DNA of 64,000 bases from Pseudacidovorax sp. NFM-22 (GTDB lineage: Bacteria > Pseudomonadota > Gammaproteobacteria > Burkholderiales > Burkholderiaceae_C). The first letter of the stretch is position 1. Each line of letters begins with the position of its first letter. Positions 41,580 to 50,768 of the stretch are shown here, in pieces. The position numbers and the translations under genes were made by a program. The stretch lies in assembly GCF_021401245.1 (NCBI RefSeq), contig NZ_JACBFY010000005.1, forward strand, positions 124,001 through 188,000, given 5' to 3'. Below the pieces are notes generated by a model, which saw only the letters and a list, made by a program, of their open reading frames with translations, searched no databases and had not been told where the DNA came from.

Positions 41580-42800
41580 ATGACGACACATCGCCTCCTC
41601 CCCGCCGACATGGCCGAAGGACGGCGAACCCTGTCGCAGCCGAAGCGCGTGCTCTGGGTGTCGTGCGTCGCCCATGCGCTGCACGACGGCTACACCGACC
41701 TGATCTATGTGCTGCTGCCGCTATGGCAGAGCGAGTTCGGTCTCGGCTACGGCGCGCTGGCCGTCCTGCGTGCGGTCTACGGTGGCACGATGGCCAGCCT
41801 GCAGCTTTCGGCAGGGCGGCTGTCGCAATGGATCGGACGGCGCACCACGCTGGCACTGGGTACGCTGCTTGCCGCCCTGGGCTACGCGGTCGCCGGCCTG
41901 TCGGGCAGCCTGCTCGGCCTGTGCGTGGCGCTGGCGATCTCGGGCGTCGGTTCGAGCACGCAGCACCCCCTGGCTTCGGCCGCCGTCTCCCAGGCGTACG
42001 GCGCGCGCGCCCGTGGTCCCCTGGGCATCTACAACTTCGCCGGCGATCTGGGCAAGGCCGCCCTGCCGGCCGCCATGTCCTTCCTGCTGGTCTGGATGCC
42101 CTGGCGACATGCGCTGTGGACGGTGGCCGGGGCAGGCCTGCTGGTTGCCATTGCCATTGCACTTCTGCTCCCGTCACAGGCGCGGCCTGCGCCGGCCGGG
42201 CATGCGCAGGAGCGCGGCCGCGGCCTTCCGGCATCGAACACGGGCTTCCGGCTTCTGCTGGCCATCGGCGTGCTCGACACCGCCGTGCGCATGGGCATGC
42301 TGACCTTCCTGCCCTTCCTGCTGCAGAGGAAGGGCATCTCACCGGCCATGCTCGGCACCGCCCTGGCACTGGTGTTCATCGGCGGCGCGGCGGGCAAGTT
42401 CCTCTGCGGCTGGCTCGGCGAGCGTCTCGGCCTGACCGGCACCGTGCTCGTCACCGAAGGTGGCACCGCGGTGTGCATCGTGGCCGTGATGCTGTGCCCC
42501 CTGTGGCCAGCGCTGGTCCTGCTGCCCCTGCTGGGGCTGATGCTCAACGGCACCTCGTCGGTGCTCTACGGCAGCGTGCCGGACATGGTGCCGCCCGATC
42601 GAACCGAGCGCGCCTTCGCGGTGTTCTACACCGGCACCATCGCCTCGGGGGCCGCGTCGCCCATCGCGTACGGCCTGCTGGGCGACCAGGTCGGCATCGT
42701 TGCGGCGACCTTCGCCACCGCGCTCACGGCCCTGGCGATCATTCCCCTGGCCTGGGTCCAGCGCTCGCACATGCGGTCAGAAGGTCCAGCGGGCCGATAG
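41580..42800 (+). CDS. MFS transporter of the fosmidomycin-resistance (Fsr) type
   Basis: 406 residues, twelve predicted helices. The opening HALHDGYTDLIYVLLPLWQS and ISGVGSSTQHPLASAAVSQA are typical of Fsr-like and related MFS proteins. A hydrophilic loop near residues 200-220 divides the halves. It overlaps the last 24 nt of the convergent TonB-receptor gene. It is divergent from a GcvA-type LysR gene. The compound exported is unknown. Confidence 0.9.
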   Translation: MTTHRLLPADMAEGRRTLSQPKRVLWVSCVAHALHDGYTDLIYVLLPLWQSEFGLGYGALAVLRAVYGGTMASLQLSAGRLSQWIGRRTTLALGTLLAALGYAVAGLSGSLLGLCVALAISGVGSSTQHPLASAAVSQAYGARARGPLGIYNFAGDLGKAALPAAMSFLLVWMPWRHALWTVAGAGLLVAIAIALLLPSQARPAPAGHAQERGRGLPASNTGFRLLLAIGVLDTAVRMGMLTFLPFLLQRKGISPAMLGTALALVFIGGAAGKFLCGWLGERLGLTGTVLVTEGGTAVCIVAVMLCPLWPALVLLPLLGLMLNGTSSVLYGSVPDMVPPDRTERAFAVFYTGTIASGAASPIAYGLLGDQVGIVAATFATALTALAIIPLAWVQRSHMRSEGPAGR

Positions 42801-44888
42801 CCGCACGCTGCGCGGCTCCATCGGATGCACGTGGCGGTCGGCGATGCCGCCGCCGCAGCGGTCGGACAGCACCTCGCTCGCCGTGCACGAGGCATAGAAG
42901 TACTCGATGTCGTTGCCCTTCCTGCCCGCCAGGTTGAAGACCTGCAGTCCCAGCGTGAGCTGCCGGTTGACGGCATAGCTGCCGCCGAAGTTGAGCAGCA
43001 CGACCGACCGGGATCGCACGCTGTCCAGCGTGTCCAGCGCCCGCCCGCCCATGTAGCGCAGCCGCAGCGTGGCTGTCCATGGACCCTGCTCCCACATGAC
43101 GCCCGCGGCGGCCACCCGCTCGACGGCGTTGTCCACGAAGTTGCCCTCACCTTCCGGCGCTGCGCCGCGGAACCGGGCCCGGGACCAGGCCGCGTCGGCC
43201 TCCACGCGCCAGCGGCTGTCGATCCGCCAGCGCAGCGTCGCTTCCACGCCATGGCGCTTGCTGGCGCGCCCGGGCTCGGTGCTGCCGGCATCGCCGACAT
43301 ACACGAGCTCCGAGCCCAGTTGCAGCTGCCAAAGCGCCGCCGTGACGCTCAGACTGTCGTCGGGCTGGAAGCGCCAGCCCAGCTCCGAGCCGGTGCCCTT
43401 GACCAGCGCCGGCACCCGCTCGGCCGGCAGGCCGGTCTGCGGATCGAGCCGGATGGTGGCGCCGCGCACATCGTTGCTGTGGAAACCCTGCCCGACGTTG
43501 AGGTAGAGCTCGTGGGCCGGCGCGACGGTCCAGGCCAGGCCGGCCTTGGGCGACAGCAGCGACTGATGGCCGCGCCCACTGTTGAGGGCGCCGTACACCG
43601 GCTCGCGGCCCTGCACGTCGTAGCCCAGCCAGGTACCGCGCATCCCCACGTAGCCACGCACGTTCGCGCCGAACTCGACGAGCTGCTGGACATGCAGTGC
43701 GATTTGGTCCTCGGCCACCTTGTCGTTGCGAACGCTGCCCAGCCGCTGGCGGAACTGGGTCGGATAGAGCCCCACCTCGCCGATGCGATCGCCCCGCCAT
43801 TCGGCGCCGAAGCTCAGCACGCCGTCCAGACCACCGATCCGGTTCGCGCGTCGGTGCGCGGCCTGCACGCCATAGATGCGGCGCCGGTCGGTCTGCTCGA
43901 ACTGGTCGCCCTGCGCCGGGTTGGCCAGGAAGTAGGTGAAGTCGGAGAACAGATCGAAGCGGTAGTCGATGGCGTAGGCACTCAGTTCGGTGTCGCCCTC
44001 GGGCCCTTTGTCGAACCAGTTGGCCGACAACGACAGCCGGCGCGTACGCCCACCATCGGTAGGGTTCAGGCTGCCGAAGCGCGACAGTTCGCCGCTGTCC
44101 ACCAGCCGCTGAGGGATCTGGTCCGTCGATGTCCATCGGCTCTGGTAGGCCATGCCCGTGACGCTGAAGCCACGGCTGGCGGAGCCCTGCGAATAGCGCA
44201 GCACGGCATTGGCCTTTCGAAGGCCTTCGGGCACCTGCCAGGGACCGTCATTGCCCTCCAGTTCCACAGCGCCCAGCCAGGTCCGGTCGTCCACCGTCTG
44301 CGAGCCTGCGGCCAGCAGGCGCCGCAGGCCGTTCTGCCCCAGCGTCAGTTCGGCGAAGGGCCGGTCGAGCACGCTGACGTAGTCCAGGCTGGCGCTGCCG
44401 GCCAGGGAGAAGTCGCCGCTGTCGGCAAAGTACGGACCCTTGCGATAGCGCACGCCCGAGACCAGCTCGGGAATCAGGAAGTTGAGATCCGCAAAGCCCT
44501 GGCCGTGGCCGTGCGTGGGCATGTTGACCGGCATGCCGGCCACCCGCACCGCGAAGTCGGTGCCGTGGTCCAGGTTGAAGCCCCGCAGGAAGTACTGGTT
44601 GGCCTTCCCGTCGCCCGAATGCTGGGTGGCCACCACGCCGGGCACCGCCTCGACGATGTCGCCCGGGCGCAGCTTGGGCCGACTCTGGAAGGAGGCCTGC
44701 TCGGCAGCACCTTCGCTGGCGCTGTCGGCCGTGCCGATGCTGGCATCGCGCGGCCCCTTGACCGCGATCTCGGGAAGATGGCCCTGTTCGGCAGTCTGGG
44801 CCTGCAGGGCCGGCGGATGGAGCAGGCTACAGGCGGCGGCCATCCAGGGCGATAGACGCGCAGCGGAAATCGGAGAAATCTTGAGCAT
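42777..44888 (-). CDS. TonB-dependent outer-membrane receptor, candidate nickel or metallophore receptor
   Basis: 703 residues from the ATG at 44888. This start gives a signal peptide (MAAACSLLHPPALQAQ), while ATGs at 44921 and 44939 would read through the NikR-like operator. The plug domain has LRPGDIVEAVPGVVATQHSG, YFLRGFNLDHGTDFAVRVAG and a His/Gly loop (MPTHGHGQGFADL). The barrel runs to the C-terminal RSVRLSARWTF with terminal Phe. A disulfide-size loop near the end has CTASEVLSDRC. It follows nikR by 78 bp on the same strand. Energised uptake of a nickel complex is inferred from that context. Confidence 0.88.
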   Translation of the reverse strand: MLKISPISAARLSPWMAAACSLLHPPALQAQTAEQGHLPEIAVKGPRDASIGTADSASEGAAEQASFQSRPKLRPGDIVEAVPGVVATQHSGDGKANQYFLRGFNLDHGTDFAVRVAGMPVNMPTHGHGQGFADLNFLIPELVSGVRYRKGPYFADSGDFSLAGSASLDYVSVLDRPFAELTLGQNGLRRLLAAGSQTVDDRTWLGAVELEGNDGPWQVPEGLRKANAVLRYSQGSASRGFSVTGMAYQSRWTSTDQIPQRLVDSGELSRFGSLNPTDGGRTRRLSLSANWFDKGPEGDTELSAYAIDYRFDLFSDFTYFLANPAQGDQFEQTDRRRIYGVQAAHRRANRIGGLDGVLSFGAEWRGDRIGEVGLYPTQFRQRLGSVRNDKVAEDQIALHVQQLVEFGANVRGYVGMRGTWLGYDVQGREPVYGALNSGRGHQSLLSPKAGLAWTVAPAHELYLNVGQGFHSNDVRGATIRLDPQTGLPAERVPALVKGTGSELGWRFQPDDSLSVTAALWQLQLGSELVYVGDAGSTEPGRASKRHGVEATLRWRIDSRWRVEADAAWSRARFRGAAPEGEGNFVDNAVERVAAAGVMWEQGPWTATLRLRYMGGRALDTLDSVRSRSVVLLNFGGSYAVNRQLTLGLQVFNLAGRKGNDIEYFYASCTASEVLSDRCGGGIADRHVHPMEPRSVRLSARWTF

Positions 44889-44896
44889 GCGCAAAT

Positions 44897-44956
44897 GTAT
44901 GAAGAATTGCCGGTTCCTCATACGTTTCGGCCGCCCCATACGCCATCGGACGTATG
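44897..44956. promoter_or_regulatory. NikR-operator-like inverted repeats
   Basis: GTATGA (44897-44902), 15 nt, TCATAC (44918-44923) resembles the E. coli NikR operator GTATGA-N16-TCATAC, with one base less between arms. A second pair, CATAC (44937-44941) and GTATG (44952-44956), follows. The sites lie 9-68 bp upstream of the TonB-receptor ATG and just after nikR. Confidence 0.65.
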
Positions 44957-44966
44957 TGACGCCGGC

Positions 44967-45461
44967 TCAAGTCAATGGGCTGAAGTGCCGGTGCGGCGCC
45001 TGGTCGCGCTTGCCGTGACGGTGGGCCTGACCTGCCGCCAGCGGCACCAGGTGGATATTGCCGTGCCGCACGCCACGCTGGGCCACCAGTTGTTCGGCCA
45101 ACGCCTGTACGGCCGCTGTCGGCCCCCTCAGCACTGCGGTCTCCATGCAATGGTGATGGTCCAGATGGGTGTGAAGACTGGTGACGACCAGATCATGGTG
45201 GTCATGCTGCAGGTCGAGCACGCGGCTGGTGACGGTCTGCTCGTGGTGGTCGTACACATAGCTCACGTTGGCCACGCAGGCGGCGACACGGGCACGCGCG
45301 GTGCGGCGCTGCGCTCCGGCCTCCGCCAGCACCGCATCGCCGAGGCGCGCGCGGATCAGGTCGCGCACCGCCTCGGAACGGTTGGCATAGGCCTTGGCGG
45401 CGATGAAAGCGTCGAACTCTTTGGCGAGATCGTCGTCCAGGGAGATGGTGAAGCGCTGCAT
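44967..45461 (-). CDS. nikR: nickel-responsive regulator NikR
   Basis: 164 residues. The N terminus is a ribbon-helix-helix (MQRFTISLDDDLAKEFDAFI, NRSEAVRDLIRARLGDAVL). The C-terminal ACT-like domain contains the nickel site pattern: a histidine in QHDHHDLVV, then SLHTHLDHHHCMETAVLRG, which aligns with His87, His89 and Cys95 of E. coli NikR. About 25 extra residues at the C terminus include several histidines (AHRHGKRDQAPHRH). NikR represses or activates metal-uptake genes when nickel is bound. It lies between an ABC importer operon and a TonB receptor gene. Confidence 0.95.
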   Translation of the reverse strand: MQRFTISLDDDLAKEFDAFIAAKAYANRSEAVRDLIRARLGDAVLAEAGAQRRTARARVAACVANVSYVYDHHEQTVTSRVLDLQHDHHDLVVTSLHTHLDHHHCMETAVLRGPTAAVQALAEQLVAQRGVRHGNIHLVPLAAGQAHRHGKRDQAPHRHFSPLT

Positions 45462-45521
45462 GGCGCCGATTCTTGCGCACCAGCGTGCGTCCCGCGCCTT
45501 TGCGGACGGTCGAACGGCGCT

Positions 45522-47216
45522 TCAGCCCACCAGCGCGGGCGGCACCGCGGCCAGCAGGCTTCGCGTGTACGCATGCGCCGGCCGCGCCAGCACTTCGTCC
45601 ACCGGCCCCTGCTCCACCACGCGGCCCTGGTCCAGCACCACCACGCGGTCGGCCACATGCCGCACCAGGTTGATGTCGTGCGAGATGAACAACAGCGCCG
45701 TGCCGAGCCGCGACTGCAGTTCGCCGATCAGGTCGATCACCTGGGCCTGGATGCTGACGTCGAGCGCGGAAACCGGCTCGTCGCACACGATGAGCTGGGG
45801 CTCGGCCGCCAGCGCGCGGGCGATGGCCAGGCGCTGGCGCTGGCCGCCGGAGAGGGTGCGCGGCAGGCGGTCCAGCAAGTCGGCGGCCAGGCCCACCTGG
45901 GCCAGCAGCCCGCGCACGCGGGCATCCCGCACTTCGCCACGCAGCCCGGGCAGGTTCTGCGTCACCACGTCGCGCACGCAGTAGCGCGGATCGAAGCTGC
46001 TGAGCGGATCCTGCGGGATGTACTGCAGCTTGGGCCGCAGGGCGCGCCGTGAAGGCTCGGGCCGGCCCGACCAGGGCTGGCCCAGCAGCTGCACATTGCC
46101 CGCGTCGGGCTCGTCCAGCCCGAGCACGATGCGCGCACAGGTGGACTTGCCGGAGCCCGAGGCACCGACCAGCCCCAGCACCTCGCCGGCCCGCACCTCG
46201 AAGGACACATCCGCCAGCGCCACGAAAGCCGGCTGCGCCCGCAGGCCACGTCGCCGGTAGCGCTTGCCGATGCCCTGCACGCGCAGCACCGGTTCGCCGG
46301 CCGGCGGCTGCCGGGGTGGCAGCGGCTCGCGCTCGATGCGCACGCGCGGCGGCACCGAGCCCTCGTCGCGCACGAAGCGGGCCGAGGCCAGCCGGTTGCC
46401 GCGCGAGGACGCCGAGGGCACGGCGGCGATCAGCTGCCGGGTGTAGGCCTCGCGCGGCCAGGCCAGCACCTCGGGGGTCGGGCCAGACTCCACCACACGA
46501 CCGGCGCGCATCACGATCATCCGGTCGGCAATGCCGGCCACCGCCGACAGGTCATGGCTGATCAGCAGCAGCCCCGCCCCGCTCGCACGCACGCGTTCGG
46601 CCAGCAGGCCGATCACCTGCTGCTGCAGCGCGGCGTCCAGCGCGGTGGTGGGCTCGTCGGCAATGATCAGGCGCGGCCCGGCGGCGATGGCGGCCGCGAT
46701 CAGCGCGCGCTGGCGCAGCCCGCCGGACAGCTCGTGCGCATGCTGGTGCAGGCGCTCTCCGGGCTCGGGCATGCCCACCTGCGACAGCGTGTCGATCACC
46801 CGGCGGCGCACGGCCGCGCGGCCGCGCAGCAGGCGGTGCTGGGTCAGCACCTCGCCCACCTCGGCGCCGATGGGCCGCAGCGGATCGAGCGAGACCAGCG
46901 CGTCCTGCATCACCAGCCCCGCGAAGGTGCCGCGCAGGCGGCGCCAGTCGGCCGCGGCGAAGGCGCGCGCGTCGGCACCATCGATCAGGAAGCGCTCGGC
47001 CTGCACCTGCGCGCCCGGGCCGGCCAGGTCGATCAGGGCGCGGGCGGTGACGCTCTTGCCCGAGCCCGATTCGCCCACCAGGGCCACGCATTCGCCGGCC
47101 TCGATGCGCAGGTCCAGCCCCTCGACCACGGTGCGCAGTCCGCCCGCGACGGGAAAGCGCACCTGCAGGCCGCGCACGTCCACCAGCGGTGTTGCCGCCT
47201 GTGCTTCAACGCTCAT
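45522..47216 (-). CDS. peptide/nickel-type ABC importer ATPase, two ATPase domains fused
   Basis: 564 residues with two complete nucleotide-binding domains. Domain 1: Walker A GESGSGKS, signature LSGGLRQR, Walker B LIIADEPTTALD, LISHD. Domain 2 from about residue 310: GASGSGKST, YIPQDPLSSFDPRYCV, LSGGQRQR, LIVCDEPVSALDVS, FISHDINLVRHVADR. Both carry the DppD/DppF or NikD/NikE type features, including PxxAYTRxLxAAVP ends. GsiA of the glutathione importer is a known single-chain example. It ends the four-gene operon and is 60 bp upstream of nikR. Confidence 0.93.
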   Translation of the reverse strand: MSVEAQAATPLVDVRGLQVRFPVAGGLRTVVEGLDLRIEAGECVALVGESGSGKSVTARALIDLAGPGAQVQAERFLIDGADARAFAAADWRRLRGTFAGLVMQDALVSLDPLRPIGAEVGEVLTQHRLLRGRAAVRRRVIDTLSQVGMPEPGERLHQHAHELSGGLRQRALIAAAIAAGPRLIIADEPTTALDAALQQQVIGLLAERVRASGAGLLLISHDLSAVAGIADRMIVMRAGRVVESGPTPEVLAWPREAYTRQLIAAVPSASSRGNRLASARFVRDEGSVPPRVRIEREPLPPRQPPAGEPVLRVQGIGKRYRRRGLRAQPAFVALADVSFEVRAGEVLGLVGASGSGKSTCARIVLGLDEPDAGNVQLLGQPWSGRPEPSRRALRPKLQYIPQDPLSSFDPRYCVRDVVTQNLPGLRGEVRDARVRGLLAQVGLAADLLDRLPRTLSGGQRQRLAIARALAAEPQLIVCDEPVSALDVSIQAQVIDLIGELQSRLGTALLFISHDINLVRHVADRVVVLDQGRVVEQGPVDEVLARPAHAYTRSLLAAVPPALVG

Positions 47217-48105
47217 GACGACCGCCCCGCCCCTCGAAGCGCCGCTGCAGCGCCTGCCCCAGCACGGTGAAGGCCACCACGGTGAGCGTGATCGCCACGC
47301 CGGGGAACACCCCGGGCCACCAAGCCACGCGCAGCACGTCGCGGCTTTCGGCCAGCATCACGCCCCATTCGGGCGTGGGCGGCTGCGGGCCCAGGCCCAG
47401 GAAGCTCAGGCCCGAGGCGGCCAGGATGGCGGAGCCCACATGCACCGTGGCGGTGACAGGCACCGCCACCAGCACGTTGGGCAGCAGGTGGCCCACGAAC
47501 ACCTGCCAGCGGCTGCGGCCGTAGATGACGGCCTGCGTCACGTAGTCGGCGCGGCGTACCAGCTGCGTCTGCGCCCGCACCACGCGGCCGAACTTGGGGA
47601 TGCCGGCGATGCCCACGGCGATGGCGATGTTGGCCAGGCCCGGCCCCAGGAAGACCACCACCAGCATGGCCAGCAGCACGCCGGGAAAGGAGGAGATCAC
47701 GTCGAAGACGCGCGACAGCCCCTCGTTGGCGAGGCGATGGCGCTGACCCGCCAGCAGGCCCAGCAGCACGCCCACGCCCACGGCCAGCGCGGTGCTGCCC
47801 AGGCCGATGGCCAGGGAGTAGCGGGCGCCATGGACGGTGCGCGCCAGCACGTCGCGCCCGAGCCGGTCGGTGCCGAAGGGATGCTCGACCGACGGCGGCT
47901 GCAGCACGGCCAGGAAGTCGCCCTCCAGCGGATCGTGCGGCGTGAGCCAGCGCGGCGCCAGTGCCGCCACCGCAAGAAGCACCAGGAAGGCGGCCGACAG
48001 CAGCACGGCCACGGCCGTGGCGGAGGGACGGCGCAGCCGCCAGCCAGCACGCCGCGGCGCATCCGTGCCGGCGCCGGGCAGAAGAAGTTCGGGAATCGCA
48101 CTCAT
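47206..48105 (-). CDS. peptide/nickel-type ABC permease (DppC/NikC family)
   Basis: 299 residues, about six helices. Typical DppC segments: HPFGTDRLGRDVLARTVHGA, GYLSR-like region replaced by ISSFPGVLLAMLVVVFLGPG, GRSRWQVFVGHLLPNVLVAV (EAA loop) and LSFLGLGPQPPTPEWGVMLA. Its end overlaps the start of the ATPase gene by 11 nt and its start overlaps the NikB-type gene by 4 nt. Confidence 0.93.
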   Translation of the reverse strand: MSAIPELLLPGAGTDAPRRAGWRLRRPSATAVAVLLSAAFLVLLAVAALAPRWLTPHDPLEGDFLAVLQPPSVEHPFGTDRLGRDVLARTVHGARYSLAIGLGSTALAVGVGVLLGLLAGQRHRLANEGLSRVFDVISSFPGVLLAMLVVVFLGPGLANIAIAVGIAGIPKFGRVVRAQTQLVRRADYVTQAVIYGRSRWQVFVGHLLPNVLVAVPVTATVHVGSAILAASGLSFLGLGPQPPTPEWGVMLAESRDVLRVAWWPGVFPGVAITLTVVAFTVLGQALQRRFEGRGGRHER

Positions 48106-49031
48106 GGGGAAGACGCCAGACGGGGATCGATGAGCAATGCCAGCAGGTCCAGCAGCGTGGAGGCCACCACATGGACGAAGGCCGCCAGCAGCACCACGGC
48201 CAGGACCACCGGCACGTCGTGGCTGAGCACCGCGTTGAGGGTGACGGTGCCCAGGCCGGGCCGGCCGAACACCTTCTCGGTGATCACGGCGCCGCCCAGC
48301 AGCCCGCCGATGATCCAGCCGCCCAGCGTGAGCAGCGGCAGCGCCGCATGCCGCAGCACATGGCGCAGGCGCACCGCCGCCTCGCCCAGGCCGCGGGCCC
48401 GCACGGTGACCACGAAGGGCTGCTCCAGCGCCTTGTCCATGGCCTCGCGCAGCACCTGGGCCAGCAGGCCCGCCGTCGGCAGCGCCAGCGCCAGGGCCGG
48501 TAGCACCAGCGAACGCCAGCCCTCCGCGCCCGACACCGGGAACCACGGCAGCGTGAACGAGAAGCCGATCAGCAGCAGGATGCCCAGCCAGAACACCGGC
48601 GTGGAGGCGAAGGTCAGTTCCAGCGCACCCGCCACGCGACGGCCCAGGCGCCCCGGCCCGGCCGTGAGGCTGCCCACCAGCACGGCCAGCACCAGCGCGA
48701 TCAGCCCGGCCGCCAGCGCCAGCTCGACGGTCGGCCCGACCTGCGAGGCCACCAGCCCGGCCACCGGCTGCCGCAGCGCATAGGAGGTGCCGAAGTCGCC
48801 CTGCGCGATGCGACCCAGGAAGGCCAGGTACTGCGCGCCCATGCTGCGGTCCAGCCCCCATTCGGCGGCGATGGCCTCGCGCAGGCCGGGATAGTCCAGG
48901 TCGCCCGCCAGGATGTCCTGCACCTCACCCGGCAGCGCATGCAGCGCCACGAAGGCGGCGGTGGTGCTGCCCCAGGCCACCAGCAGGCCGGCGGCCAGAC
49001 GCGAGAAGACGATGCGCCACATGCCCGTCAT
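48102..49031 (-). CDS. peptide/nickel-type ABC permease (DppB/NikB family)
   Basis: 309 residues. DppB-type features: an N-terminal helix, then GDFGTSYALRQPVAGLVASQ, TFASTPVFWLGILLLIGFSF, the EAA loop TVRARGLGEAAVRLRHVLRH and the conserved ITEKVFGRPGLGTVTLNAV. It starts 4 nt after the binding-protein stop and overlaps the NikC-type gene by 4 nt, so all four importer genes are tightly coupled. Forms a heterodimeric pore with the NikC-type protein. Confidence 0.93.
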   Translation of the reverse strand: MTGMWRIVFSRLAAGLLVAWGSTTAAFVALHALPGEVQDILAGDLDYPGLREAIAAEWGLDRSMGAQYLAFLGRIAQGDFGTSYALRQPVAGLVASQVGPTVELALAAGLIALVLAVLVGSLTAGPGRLGRRVAGALELTFASTPVFWLGILLLIGFSFTLPWFPVSGAEGWRSLVLPALALALPTAGLLAQVLREAMDKALEQPFVVTVRARGLGEAAVRLRHVLRHAALPLLTLGGWIIGGLLGGAVITEKVFGRPGLGTVTLNAVLSHDVPVVLAVVLLAAFVHVVASTLLDLLALLIDPRLASSP

Positions 49032-49035
49032 CGGC

Positions 49036-50685
49036 TCAGGGCGCGGTGGCCAGCCACACGTCGTGGAAGTTCGATGGCGAGTCGAGCTGCGTCTCGAACG
49101 AGAGGCCGCGCACCGTGCTCTTGGCCGCCAGCTGGTAGTTGGCCGCGAACAGCGGCACGATGATGGCTTCGTCCACCGCGTGACGCTGGGCCTCGTCCAC
49201 CAGCTTCTTCTTCTGCGCCGGGTCGGTGGCGGCCAGGGCGTCGTTGATGTAGCCGAACAGCACCTTGTCGCCCTTGTCGGCCACCGCGCGGATGAAGCCG
49301 CCGTCACCGATGTTGCCCTGCAGCTCCTGCGCCGCATCGGCCGGCAGGTAGGTGTTGGGATAGATGGTCCAGGTGCCCTTCTGCAGCTGCTGGGCCCATT
49401 CGCCGGCGGTGATGAAGCGCAGGCGCAGGTCCAGCCCCACGTTCTTGCGCAGCTGCGCCTGCAGGCCCTGGATCAGCACCTCGCGGTTGTCGCGCACGAA
49501 GGGTTGCGGATAGCCGACCTCGATGGCCAGGCGCTGCCCCTCCTTGCTGGTGCGGAAGCCCTCGGCATCGCGGCCCGTCCAGCCGGCCTCGTCCAGCGCG
49601 CGGTTGGCGGCCTTGGCATCGAAGCGCCAGCGGCCCTCCAGCGCCTCGTTGTAGAAGTGGTTGTCCGGGCCGATGTTGGACCAGGCCCGGCGGTAGGTGC
49701 CGCGGTAGACGCTCTTGACCAGCGCATCGATGTCGGCCCCGTCGCGCAGCGCGCGACGCACCCGCACGTCGGTGGCCGGCGCGATGGTGTAGTTGATGTT
49801 GAGCGTGAAGGCCGTCTGCGCGCCGGCCGGCCCCACCAGGAACTGGAAGCCCGGCTGGTCCTTGAACAGGCCGATGTCGGTGGGCTGCACGCCCTCGATC
49901 ACGTCCACCTGGCCCGACTTGAGCGCACCGGCGCGCACCGCGTACTCGGGCAGGAAGCGCACCGTCACCTTGTCGAGGTAGGCCGGCCCCTGGTGCGCCG
50001 CATAGCCCGGCGCCCAGTCGTAGCGCGGGTTGCGCACGAAGGTGGCCGACTGGCCACGCGTGTAGCTCTCGAACACGAAGGGTCCGCTGCCGGCCAGGGC
50101 CGGGCCGCCGCCGCACAGCCCGTCGCCCGAGCGCAGCGACTTGGGCGAGATCAGCCCCAGCCGCACACTCGCGATGGACTCCAGCAGGCTCGAATCGGGC
50201 CGGGACAGCTTGAGCTGCACCTCGGTGGGCGACAGCACCTGCACCTCTTCCACCGCCCGCAGCAGCTCGCCCGAGCCATTGGTGTTGCGCGTGTCGCGCA
50301 CGAAGTCCAGGTTGAACTTGACGGCCTCTGCATCGAGCGGCGTGCCGTCGTGGAACACGATGCCCGGCTTGAGCTTGAAGCGGTAGGTGCGCCCATCGGC
50401 CGACACCGACCATTCGCGCGCCAGCCAGGGCAGGAACTTGCCGCCCTGCCCCTTGGCCACCAGCGAGTCGATGTAGTTGCGGATCAGGATGTAGGAGTTC
50501 TGCTGCGACGAACGGTGCGGGTTGAAGCAGATGGGGTCGGTGGTGACGCCGAAGGCGATCTCGCCGCCGCTGCGCGGCGCCTGGGCGTGGGCAGCCGCCG
50601 TGCCGGACAGCAGCATGGCGCCGGCGAGCGCGCGCCAGACGGATGCGCCGGGGCGCCGGGTCGGGGAGGAAAGGGGAGAAGACAT
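49036..50685 (-). CDS. peptide/nickel/opine-type ABC importer binding protein (family 5)
   Basis: 549 residues from the ATG at 50685. The signal peptide ends AAAHAQAP. Family-5 segments are LAREWSVSADGRTYRFKLKP, IVFHDGTPLDAEAVKFNLDF, GSGPFVFESYTRGQSATFVR and TDVRVRRALRDGADIDALVK. This family includes DppA, NikA, GsiB and opine binders; the sequence alone does not decide. nikR downstream favours nickel, while the sulfur-type 18-bp motif 84 bp upstream favours a sulfur peptide. It starts a four-gene importer operon. Confidence 0.92.
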   Translation of the reverse strand: MSSPLSSPTRRPGASVWRALAGAMLLSGTAAAHAQAPRSGGEIAFGVTTDPICFNPHRSSQQNSYILIRNYIDSLVAKGQGGKFLPWLAREWSVSADGRTYRFKLKPGIVFHDGTPLDAEAVKFNLDFVRDTRNTNGSGELLRAVEEVQVLSPTEVQLKLSRPDSSLLESIASVRLGLISPKSLRSGDGLCGGGPALAGSGPFVFESYTRGQSATFVRNPRYDWAPGYAAHQGPAYLDKVTVRFLPEYAVRAGALKSGQVDVIEGVQPTDIGLFKDQPGFQFLVGPAGAQTAFTLNINYTIAPATDVRVRRALRDGADIDALVKSVYRGTYRRAWSNIGPDNHFYNEALEGRWRFDAKAANRALDEAGWTGRDAEGFRTSKEGQRLAIEVGYPQPFVRDNREVLIQGLQAQLRKNVGLDLRLRFITAGEWAQQLQKGTWTIYPNTYLPADAAQELQGNIGDGGFIRAVADKGDKVLFGYINDALAATDPAQKKKLVDEAQRHAVDEAIIVPLFAANYQLAAKSTVRGLSFETQLDSPSNFHDVWLATAP

Positions 50686-50768
50686 GGAAGCCACCGCAAG
50701 GAAAGAGCGCGTGCAGCCACGGGGTGCCTGCCGCAAAGCCTGCGATTGTTGAAAGCGTCGACCGAGTG

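Noticed and set aside
44889-44939. Upstream ATGs (44921, 44939) for the TonB receptor
   Set aside because: They would place the NikR-like repeat inside the coding region and bury the signal peptide behind a charged leader.
45522-50685. Naming the importer nikABCDE
   Set aside because: The families also transport dipeptides, opines and glutathione; adjacency to nikR is suggestive only.
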